A stretch of DNA of 64,000 nucleotides from Caldicellulosiruptor morganii (GTDB taxonomy: Bacteria > Bacillota > Thermoanaerobacteria > Caldicellulosiruptorales > Caldicellulosiruptoraceae). A program made the translations under genes and the position numbers. The stretch's first letter is position 1; every line of letters begins with the position of its first letter. The notes under the pieces were generated by a model. The model did no database searches and was not told the DNA's origin. It saw only the letters and a list, made by a program, of their open reading frames with translations. Below are positions 26,121 through 35,200 of this stretch, piece by piece. The stretch lies in assembly GCF_026810225.1 (NCBI RefSeq), contig NZ_CP113865.1:783001-847000 (forward strand). Direction: 5' to 3'.

Positions 26121-27071
26121 ATGAATTTTAAAGCTTTATTTGCAACACTTTTGCTGGCTCTTTTCTTATCTACTGGCACGACAGTTTTTGCAAAAACAGC
26201 ACAGGCTACAGCCACAATCAATATTAGAAGTAGCCCTTCTACTTCTGCAAAGATAGTGGGAGTTTTTCCAAAAGGCTTTAAAGCTCAGGTTATATCAACG
26301 TCTGGTGAATGGACCAAGATTTCATATGATGGTGTTGTTGGTTATGTTAAAACTGATTACATAATGATCACAAATGATAACAGCAAGGCAAATTCCAAAA
26401 AGGCATTGTCAACTTCAGATCAGGTTTTTTATCAAACGGCTGTTGTTTTAAAAGACAATGCAAGACTTAGAAGTGATAAGTCAACATCCTCAAAAATAGT
26501 AAAGACTTTATCAAAAGGCAGTAAAGTATATGTTCTGTCAAGGGAGCAAAACGGATGGATAAAGGTGAAAACTTCTGATGGTGTTATCGGTTATATGGCA
26601 TATTATCTTTTGAAAATAAACGGAGCATCTTCTTCAAAAACTGTGTCACGTGGCGGATATGATAGAGAAGATAAGATAAATTACAATGGGAGCTTGGCTG
26701 ATAGAATAATAGGATTTGCCAAGAACTTTCTGGGGATACGATATCGGTATGGTGGTTCATCTCCTTCAACAGGCTTTGACTGTTCAGGGTTTGTGCAGTA
26801 TGTGTTTAGAAATTTTGGGATTCACTTAGAGAGAACAGCAGCTGACATGGCAGCATCAAACGGTGTGAGAATTTCACCCGATGAGTTAAGACCCGGAGAT
26901 TTGGTATTTTTTGATACAGACGGTGGAAGAAACTATATAAACCATGTGGGCATTTATATTGGAAATGGAATGTATATTCATGCATCGAGTGCAAGAAGGT
27001 GTGTAACAATCTCAGACCTTACCTCAAAGTATGGCACGTCGTTTATGATGGCAAAAAGAGTAATAAGGTAA
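26121..27071 (+). CDS. Secreted SH3b-SH3b-NlpC/P60 peptidoglycan hydrolase
   Basis: Exported wall endopeptidase, 316 aa. Order: signal sequence (FKALFATLLLALFLSTGTTV), bacterial SH3 domain about 27-90 (ATINIRSSPSTSAKIVGVFP), second SH3 domain about 112-165 (ARLRSDKSTSSKIVKTLSKG), then NlpC/P60 about 190-316 with catalytic Cys in GFDCSGFVQYVFRNFG and His in NHVGIYIGNGMYIHASS. Such enzymes cut the D-Glu to diamino-acid bond of the peptide stem. ATG 26121 follows AAGAAGGGA. The c-di-AMP riboswitch upstream ties expression to wall stress or turgor. A strong bidirectional terminator follows two bases after the stop. Confidence 0.96.
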   Translation: MNFKALFATLLLALFLSTGTTVFAKTAQATATINIRSSPSTSAKIVGVFPKGFKAQVISTSGEWTKISYDGVVGYVKTDYIMITNDNSKANSKKALSTSDQVFYQTAVVLKDNARLRSDKSTSSKIVKTLSKGSKVYVLSREQNGWIKVKTSDGVIGYMAYYLLKINGASSSKTVSRGGYDREDKINYNGSLADRIIGFAKNFLGIRYRYGGSSPSTGFDCSGFVQYVFRNFGIHLERTAADMAASNGVRISPDELRPGDLVFFDTDGGRNYINHVGIYIGNGMYIHASSARRCVTISDLTSKYGTSFMMAKRVIR

Positions 27072-27072
27072 A

Positions 27073-27119
27073 AACAAAAGGGGGTTTTCTAACGTTGAAA
27101 AAGAAAACCCCCTTTTGTT
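27073..27119. terminator. Strong bidirectional terminator
   Basis: An 18-bp perfect stem, 27073-27090 with 27102-27119 (AACAAAAGGGGGTTTTCT), between convergent genes. The A-rich and T-rich flanks serve both strands. Confidence 0.88.
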
Positions 27120-27138
27120 CTGGGTGCTTGTTACAAAT

Positions 27139-28047
27139 TTAGTTTCTGTCTTTTTTCACAATCGGCAAGATCAGTCTTTTCACATCATCTTCAGATGAAA
27201 TCTTACCAGAGACCCTGTGAAGTTCCCACTCTTCATTGTGAATGATCTCACTGCCGGGAGCTAAATTATAAAGCGGGCTCAAAGTTTCCATCTCAAGCAT
27301 AAAATCTGTTGTATATGTTTCATACGAAGAACCAAAGTCAGGGTATTCAGCACCTTCTGTATGCCTGTAGTATTTTATGAAAAGATCACTTTCATTTAGA
27401 TAACAAGCCCAGCCATCTATGTTAGGATATCCAATTTTGAAAGCAGGCTTGCAATTTGGATCCTGCCTCAGGATAATAAAGCTTTCGCCCCATATAACTC
27501 TGTGGTCATTGAGTTTTGTATATGGCCACATAACAAGAGGATAGCTTGGCAAAAGTCCTGTGTCAATCTTTGGAATTGGCATAACTTCAACTCCGCCGGG
27601 TCTCATCACAGAAAGTGCCCATGCAGCAACTTTTACATCAAAAAGCCCGTTATTCTTTATTATGTATGTAACATATGCTTTTGGAAGATTTGAATCAAGC
27701 TTAAATTCAATTATTTTCTGGAGTTTTGTCCACTCTTCAGTCGGCTGGATTAATACAATACCGTCGGGCAGGATTTCATACTCAACAGGTGTGTTGTCAG
27801 GATAGTATGAACGTGGCATTGCCTCCGGACTGTGCCAGAGCCTTGTGCCGCCATATATTCTCCATTCATCTGACCCTTTTTTGCCGGCTTGTTCTTCCAC
27901 CACACAAAACACGTTTTTACCACCTTTGAAACCAAAGTAAATTATTCTTGGACCGACATCTGTTGTGACAATTGCCTCTAATCTGTTATTTGAAATCAAA
28001 AAGCAGTTTTCCCATCCTTTAAATTCGACCTTCCTGACCTCAACCAT
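27139..28047 (-). CDS. Galactose-mutarotase-like / DUF4380-type protein
   Basis: A 302-aa protein with no signal sequence that looks like a beta-sandwich of the aldose-epimerase type: NRLEAIVTTDVGPRIIYFGF near the N-terminus, GGTRLWHSPEAMPRSYYPDN, ILPDGIVLIQPTEEWTKLQK and a C-terminal GSEIIHNEEWELHRV. The GGTRLWHSPE segment is typical of a poorly studied family found beside carbohydrate genes. A sugar-binding or epimerase role is inference; key catalytic His residues of true mutarotases are not clearly placed. ATG 28047 follows GGAGGGAAATTAAAA on the minus strand. It is convergent with the hydrolase and divergent from the YqeG gene. Confidence 0.7.
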   Translation of the reverse strand: MVEVRKVEFKGWENCFLISNNRLEAIVTTDVGPRIIYFGFKGGKNVFCVVEEQAGKKGSDEWRIYGGTRLWHSPEAMPRSYYPDNTPVEYEILPDGIVLIQPTEEWTKLQKIIEFKLDSNLPKAYVTYIIKNNGLFDVKVAAWALSVMRPGGVEVMPIPKIDTGLLPSYPLVMWPYTKLNDHRVIWGESFIILRQDPNCKPAFKIGYPNIDGWACYLNESDLFIKYYRHTEGAEYPDFGSSYETYTTDFMLEMETLSPLYNLAPGSEIIHNEEWELHRVSGKISSEDDVKRLILPIVKKDRN

Positions 28048-28223
28048 TTTTTAATTTCCCTCCTGTTAAATTGTTTTTGAAAAAATTCCATTGTTAGAAT
28101 ATAATTTAATTATACTCTACAGAGAATCTTTGCTCAAATGAACTTTTAAAAAAGTTGTACTCTGTCAACTAATATATTTCAAAACTTGAACTAATTTCTT
28201 CTTTGGAGGAGAAAAAGGACCGA

Positions 28224-28733
28224 ATGTTAAAGCGTTTTAAACCGGACATGATATGCAATAGTATATATGATATTGACCTTGGAAAATTAAAGGAAAAGGG
28301 TATCAATTATCTTATCATTGACATTGACAATACACTGGTTGCATGGGGTGAATTTGAAGTAGATACCAGGGTTCTGTCATGGTTAGAGGCTGCCAAAAAG
28401 CTCGGGTTTAAAATATGCCTTGTTTCAAACAACCAGAGAGAAAGGGTAAAGAAGATTGAGAAGGCGCTTGGGCTTCCGGGTGTCTACAGTGCAAAAAAAC
28501 CTTTAAAGTCTGGTTTTTTAAAAGCATCTTATATTCTTCATGAAGGGAAAAAAAACCATCAAACAGCTGTGATTGGTGACCAGTTTTTCACGGATGTTAT
28601 AGGTGCCAAAAGGCTGAAACTTTTTGTGATTTTAGTAAGACCACTTAAAGAAAAAGAGTTTTTTTTAACACGAATAAACAGGATTTTTGAAAAGAGGATT
28701 TTGAAATACTACATGAAGGATGAGGAAGAATGA
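28224..28733 (+). CDS. YqeG-family HAD (IIIA) phosphatase
   Basis: A 169-aa HAD-superfamily phosphatase of the YqeG type. The nucleophile motif is LIIDIDNTLVAWGEFE, motif II is ICLVSNNQRERVKKIE, and motif III is AVIGDQFFTDVIGAKRL, with Lys in AKKPLKSGF. In Firmicutes this family is usually beside aroE or ribosome-assembly genes, and here aroE overlaps its stop by four bases (ATGA). Start: ATG 28224 with AAGGA; an in-frame TTG at 28203 has GGAGG only after it. Its physiological substrate is not known for certain; PGP phosphatase activity is reported for relatives. Confidence 0.9.
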   Translation: MLKRFKPDMICNSIYDIDLGKLKEKGINYLIIDIDNTLVAWGEFEVDTRVLSWLEAAKKLGFKICLVSNNQRERVKKIEKALGLPGVYSAKKPLKSGFLKASYILHEGKKNHQTAVIGDQFFTDVIGAKRLKLFVILVRPLKEKEFFLTRINRIFEKRILKYYMKDEEE

Positions 28734-29605
28734 AAAAGCTATATCTTATTGGAAAGAGTTTGAAACACTCTATCTCTCCTCTTATTCACAACAGGATCTT
28801 ATCTTTCTTAAAAATTGATGCTGTTTACTCCAACATTGAACTTCCAGATTATGACAGGCTCAAAGAGTTTGTTGAAATGGTAAAAAGAGATAAAGATGTT
28901 GTCGGGTTTAACATCACAATCCCCTATAAAGAAGATATTCTGGAATTTTGCGATGATTTCTCTGAAGATGTAAAAATAATTCAGGCAGCAAACACTGTAA
29001 AGAAAGAAAATGGCAGACTTAAGGCATATAACACTGATTGGCTGGGTTTTAAAAGAAGCCTGGAAGAAACAGGGATTGATATAAAAGAAAAAAGAATTTT
29101 AATCCTTGGTGCAGGTGGTGCTGCAAAAGCCTGTATTTATGGACTTTACAGAATGGGTGCAGAGGAAATTTTTGTTTTTAATAGGAATTCATGGAAGGTT
29201 CTGGAACTTAAAAGTCAGTTTGGGGATTTGGTTAAAATAGACCCAGTAACCATAGATACTGTTTTTGATTTTGAAATTGATATCATAATAAACGCAACAC
29301 CGATTGGGATGAATGGTCACAGCGAAGGACAGGTGCCTTTTGGTATGGATAGGTTTATTCCTGAGAGACGAAATCAATTAGTGCTGGTATATGATACTAT
29401 TTACAATCCTCTTACGACTAAGCTTCTTTCAATAGCAAAGGAGAATGATATTTTGGTTCAAAATGGATTAAAAATGCTTGTTTATCAGGCAATGTTTGCT
29501 AATATGATATGGTTTGAAAACAAAATGGAAATATCTTTAAGGTTTATACAGCAAATAACAGAAATGGCCAGCGACTATATTATTCAATTAGAAACTCAGA
29601 GTTAA
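28730..29605 (+). CDS. aroE: Shikimate dehydrogenase
   Basis: NADP-dependent reduction of 3-dehydroshikimate in aromatic amino acid synthesis, 291 aa. N-terminal substrate domain: LIGKSLKHSISPLIHNRIL (shikimate-binding Ser pair) and GFNITIPYKEDIL with the catalytic Lys, then AANTVKKENGRLKAYNTDWLGF with Asn and Asp. NADP domain: ILILGAGGAAKACIYGLYRM and NATPIGM. ATG 28730 overlaps the yqeG stop. It is full length and should be active. After it the DNA becomes non-coding and full of IS remnants. Confidence 0.96.
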   Translation: MKKLYLIGKSLKHSISPLIHNRILSFLKIDAVYSNIELPDYDRLKEFVEMVKRDKDVVGFNITIPYKEDILEFCDDFSEDVKIIQAANTVKKENGRLKAYNTDWLGFKRSLEETGIDIKEKRILILGAGGAAKACIYGLYRMGAEEIFVFNRNSWKVLELKSQFGDLVKIDPVTIDTVFDFEIDIIINATPIGMNGHSEGQVPFGMDRFIPERRNQLVLVYDTIYNPLTTKLLSIAKENDILVQNGLKMLVYQAMFANMIWFENKMEISLRFIQQITEMASDYIIQLETQS

Positions 29606-29748
29606 AAAGTAGTTTCTGAATTGCAATATTAAATGCAATAATTTTTTGATGAAACTGGAAATTATAACTTGATTAAAGCAACAACTGTGTATGATATTAG
29701 TTGCCAATATATGCCAGCTTTCCTATAGGAAAGCTGGCAAATGCCATT

Positions 29749-30424
<676 letters not shown>

Positions 30425-30786
30425 TTAATTTTTGGATTGAATTACCTATAATAGATATGCATAACATTTAATGTATGCTTGAAAAAGCTAAAAAGGTGAG
30501 AATTCAGAATACCCACCTTACTACTTGACAAAGAGCAAAAGTTTTTTTGATTCTATGGGACATATCCTGTATTTGCAGTATTGCTAATAGTAATCAAATT
30601 ACTCATAATGGATAATAATCACCATGAAAACTTTGCAGAAAGTCCAAAGGAATAATTTTCTGTAAGATTTGGTATTGATAATATTTATAATTATTGATTT
30701 CAAATAACATAGCAAAATTGTTTTAAAATTTTGCAAAAAAATTATAGAATATTTTAAAAGATTAATTTAATCTCAAATTGTAAGAA

Positions 30787-30930
30787 ATGTTCAAAAGCAA
30801 TTGTGAACCTGTAAAGGATTTAGACAAAAATTCAAGAAGACAAACGGTAAAATGTCAAGAGTGTTTTAAAGAGGAATTTTTTAGATTATTAGACAAAAAA
30901 GGCAATGAAATAACTGACCGTACAACATAG
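30787..30930 (+). other. Short open reading frame, possibly a zinc-ribbon fragment
   Basis: A 47-codon frame starting ATG 30787 gives MFKSNCEPVKDLDKNSRRQT, then VKCQECFKEEFFRLLD and a stop at 30930. A CxxC pair (KCQEC) suggests a metal-binding ribbon. There is no clear RBS and the surroundings are decayed, so it is probably a gene fragment. The rest of 30421-30984 shows nothing I can name. Confidence 0.3.
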
Positions 30931-30999
30931 TAAAATTTAAATGGCAGCTTGTTCAGAGAAAATTATTAAACTAAAAGTTTGAGATTAACTAAATATTGT

Positions 31000-31716
31000 A
31001 AACGTCACCTTTTTCTTGATATATTTGACCAAGGATAGAGCATTGCAAAGATCAGAGGAATTAAGCTTATAGCTAGTTTTAACGAGGGCACGTTTATGCT
31101 GATGGCAGGTAAATCTCTGAGAACTTCTTGCTGTAAAAAGCTTTGTAGCGAACTGTGGGCTACAGTCCACAGTTAGCAGCTTCAACAAGATAGAGAATTT
31201 TAAGGTATATGAGAACAAGAAGCTCTGTTTTTTTCACGAGTTAGATTATGAACAAGGTGGTAGCGCATAAAGGTCAAGACGTTGCTGTGCAGCATATTTA
31301 AAGTCTGGTAAAGGTGTTGGATTTAGTTTGCTGAACCTGGCACATTCAGCGATAATGATGGCATCGATGTTTATCTGTTTTAGGCAAGAGAGTGTAGATT
31401 TTTTTGAATCCTTTGACGATGCTTGGGTTAAGTACGTAGAAGGTTGGTTTGTAAGGTAGTAGTTCAGAAGAAGAAGCAAGATGAAGGTGAAGATGCCATG
31501 TGTAATGTGAAGTTGCTTCCATGCCAAACTTTACAAAGGATAGATTGTACTGATTGAGGCAATTGATAACTCTTTAGATTAATTCGTTAGCCCCTTGTTG
31601 GTCGTTTGGCAAAGAAAAAGGTTTTTTGATTAAATGATTTCCGGCATCATCGATGAAGAGGATGGAATTTGACTGACTACTGATATCAATGCCCACGATT
31701 AATGTATTAGGCAATT
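31000..31716 (-). pseudogene. Degenerate second IS110-family transposase
   Basis: Minus-strand pieces read as an IS110 recombinase in order: LIVGIDISSQSNSILFIDDA (first catalytic Asp) at about 31640-31710, a stop, then VKFGMEATSHYTWHLHLHL (Glu) at about 31490-31540, LNPSIVKGFKKS, then AECARFSKLNPTPLPDFKYA, and further down LKFSILLKLLTVDCSPQFAT near 31150-31210. Stops and frame changes break it, and the C-terminal Transposase_20 half is missing. It differs from the intact copy at 1100-2392 (family branch with GMEATS), so it is not a recent duplicate. Start would be TTG near 31714 after AAAGGAGG. Confidence 0.85.
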
Positions 31717-32010
31717 TTAAAGCCTCCTTTCTTAAAGTATGGTGTTAGAAAAAAGAGTTAAGCCCTTTATCCCGGTGGATTACATATCAATAGCAGCCTC
31801 GCCGATATTAGAGCTACGAAGCAGTTTATGCTGTAGCACACATCGGATATGCTCAAATCAGATGTGGTAAACTGACCGTGCTTAAGCCTTCGAGTAAACA
31901 CTACTTATGCGATCCTTTGGGACTGAAGTCTTTCGCAAGCTGTGGCGTACAGTTATCAAAGCACGTCCAGCAGGGGGAAGCCAAAAATATCCAACAAACT
32001 AAAACCAGGC
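31717..32010 (-). other. Non-coding end of the dead IS110 element, possible bridge-RNA relic
   Basis: About 290 bases upstream of the dead recombinase hold no gene but look structured, with GC-richer blocks such as GCCTCGCCGATATTAGAGC and AGCCTTCGAGTAAACACTAC. Their position matches the bridge-RNA locus of IS110-group elements. The sequence does not obviously match the 2393-2830 region, as expected for a different branch. Confidence 0.35.
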
Positions 32011-32138
32011 TTAACTTTTTTCTGATTTTAGTTTACCAAAGATAAAGGGCAAATTTAAGCTGCAGCAAATTTTAATATTCAATTTTTGAAAAGTGAGTGT
32101 TTAGAGAGGAGAATTTAATTTAACAAATTTCCGGTAAT

Positions 32139-32170
32139 CAATTGGTACTGACAATTAGATGTACCAATTG
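32139..32170. promoter_or_regulatory. 10-bp inverted repeat upstream of the GH74-GH44 gene
   Basis: CAATTGGTAC (32139-32148) and GTACCAATTG (32161-32170) are perfect complements with a 12-base gap, 51 bases before the start codon. It may be an operator for a carbohydrate-responsive regulator or a leader hairpin. The regulator is unknown. Confidence 0.5.
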
Positions 32171-32220
32171 AGATATGAAGTTTTAATTAATTTGATAATT
32201 ATATGAGGAGGTAATATTTT

Positions 32221-35200
32221 ATGAAACGGTTAATTTCATTATTTTCTATTTTGTTGATATTGAGCTTTCTTATAGTAGGATTTTTACAGGTTAGTGCAAA
32301 GGCTGATACAGGCATTGCTGTTCAGCCTTATGTGTGGAAGAATGTTAAAATTGAAGGTGGAGGAGGTTTTATTACTGGAATTGTGTTTAATCCGAAAGAG
32401 AAAAATCTGGTTTACGTTAGGACAGACATAGGAGGGGCTTATCGCAGCACAGACGGTGGTAATACATGGACACAACTTATGGACTGGGTTAGTTTTGATG
32501 ATTGGAATTTGCTGGGTGTAGAGAGCATTGCAACAGATCCTGTTGATCCCAATCGACTGTACATTGCGGCAGGCACTTATACAAATTGGTGGACAGAAAG
32601 TAACGGTGCTATTTTGCGTTCTACTGACAAAGGAAATACTTTTGAAATCACTCCACTTCCCTTTAAATTGGGTGGAAACATGCCGGGGAGAAATATGGGA
32701 GAAAGGTTAGCTATTGATCCAAACAATAATAAAATATTATACTTGGGAACAAGAGAAGGAAATGGGTTATGGAAAAGTGAAGATTATGGAGTATTGTGGA
32801 AGAAAGTAACAAGTTTTCCTAATCCCGGCACATATATTGAGGATCCAAACGATCCCTATGATTATCTGAACCATATAACGGGCGTAGTATGGGTGGTATT
32901 TGATCCTACAAGTGGTAAACCTGGTGAAGGAAGCAAGATAATTTATGTGGGTGTTGCCGATAAATCTACAAGTATTTATTATACAAAAGACGGTGGTCAG
33001 ACATGGCAAGCATTGCCAGGACAACCAACCGGGCTACTTCCACAGCGTGCAAAATTAAGTTCTGATGGGATGTTATATATAACTTATAGTAACACTCAGG
33101 GGCCGTATAATGGTGATTATGGTGAAGTATGGAGATACAATACTAAGACCGGAGAGTGGAAAAATATAAGTCCAATGGCTGCCAAAGATACTTATTTTGG
33201 ATATGGTGGATTGGCTGTAGATGCCAATAATCCTAAGGTAGTAATGGTAGCAGCCCTTAGCTCATGGTGGCCAGATACCTATATTTGGAGAAGCACCGAT
33301 GGTGGAGAAACGTGGAAATGTATTTGGGAATGGAATGGATATCCTAATAGAACTTTGCATTACAACATGGATATTTCTGCAGCTCCTTGGCTAAACTTTG
33401 GAATTACTAATCCCACACCACCTGAAGTAAGTCCAAAACTTGGCTGGATGGTTGGAACACTTGAAATAGACCCATTTAATTCAGATAGAATGCTTTATGG
33501 AACAGGAGCTACATTGTATGGATGCGATGATTTGACAAATTGGGACAAAGGGCAAAATATCAACATTAAAGTCAAGGCTATAGGAATTGAAGAAACTTCA
33601 GTCCAGGCACTGATAAGTCCACCAGTGGGACCTCATTTATTTAGTGCACTGGCAGATATAGCAGGATTTAGACATGACGACCTGGAGAAAGCACCTAATT
33701 GGACATATGTTCAGCCCAATATGGGGACTACAACTGATATTGATTTTGCAGAGTTAAATCCAAATTTTATGGTTCGTGTAGGGAATGTTGATAAACAGTG
33801 GAATCCGAATACTAATAGAATTGGTTTTTCATATGATGGTGGTAAGTCATGGTTTCAGGGAAATACAGAACCTCAAGGAACAAAGGAAGGCGGTACAGTT
33901 GCAGCTGCTGCAGATGGAAGTGCTGTTGTTTGGGCGCCAAAAGGAGCCAAAGTATGCTATTCTACAGATAACGGAAACAAATGGATTGAATGTGCTAACG
34001 TACCTTCAGAAGCTATTGTATATTCTGACAGAGTAAATTCAAATAAATTCTACGCATTTAAGAATGGCAAGTTTTATATAAGCGCTGATAAAGGGAAAAC
34101 ATTTGTTGAGAGTCCTGCCACTGGTTTACCAACATCAGGAAATTTCAAAGCTGTTCCAGGAATAGAAGGTGATATCTGGCTGGTTGGTAATAATGGGATG
34201 TGGCACTCAACTGATGGTGGATATTCGTTTGTAAAAATTTCAGGTGTTGAGGATGCCGCTAGTATAGGATTTGGTAAACCTGCTGAAGGGAAAACATATC
34301 CTGCAATTTATACCTATGCAAAAATTAATGGGGTAAGAGGTATATTTAGATCTGATGACTGCGGTAAAACGTGGATAAGAATAAATGATGACAAACATCA
34401 GTTTGGATGTGCAAATGCAGACATAACTGGAGATCCACGCGTGTACGGTCGAGTATTTGTTGCAACAAACGGCCTGGGTATAAAATGGGGTGAAATTGCT
34501 GATTCAAATATTTTGCCATCTGCAACTCCAACATCAACACCGGGTTCCAGCCCTACACCGACTCCAACAGCAACTATTACATCCACACCTGCACCAACAT
34601 CAACAGCAACACCAACCCCGACCCCAACACCGACGGTGACAGTTACCCCAACACCAACGCCAACCCCGACCCCGACGGGTGCACCTGGTACGGGAAGTGG
34701 ATTGAAGGTACTGTACAAGAACAATGAGACGAGTGCGAGTGCGGCATCAATAAGGGCATGGTTTAAGATAGTGAATGGAGGCAGCAGCAGTGTTGATCTT
34801 AGCAGGGTTAAGATAAGATACTGGTACACGGTGGATGGTGACAAGCCGCAGAGTGCGGTATGTGACTGGGCACAGATAGGAGCAAGCAATGTGACATTCA
34901 ACTTTGTGAAGCTGAGCAGCGCTGTGAGTGGAGCGGATTATTACTTGGAGGTAGGGTTTAGCAGTGGAGCTGGGCAGCTGCAGCCTGGTAAGGACACAGG
35001 GGATATACAGGTAAGGTTTAACAAGAATGACTGGAGCAATTACAATCAGGCAGACGACTGGTCATGGATGCAGAGCATGACGAATTATGGAGAAAATACG
35101 AAGGTAACGCTGTATGTAGATGGAGTTCTGGTATGGGGGCAGGAGCCGGGAGGAGCGACACCTGCACCGACAAGCACAGCAACACCAACGCCAACGCCGA

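Noticed and set aside
34560-34680. Thr-Pro-coding tandem repeats as a possible CRISPR array
   Set aside because: The repeats are short, coding and without spacers of constant length. No CRISPR array was found anywhere in the window.
34398-34901. Minus-strand frame rich in Val-Gly repeats within the first enzyme gene (and its twin at 39951-40445)
   Set aside because: It is the complement of the Thr-Pro linker and CBM3 coding sequence; it has no RBS and depends on the repeat composition.
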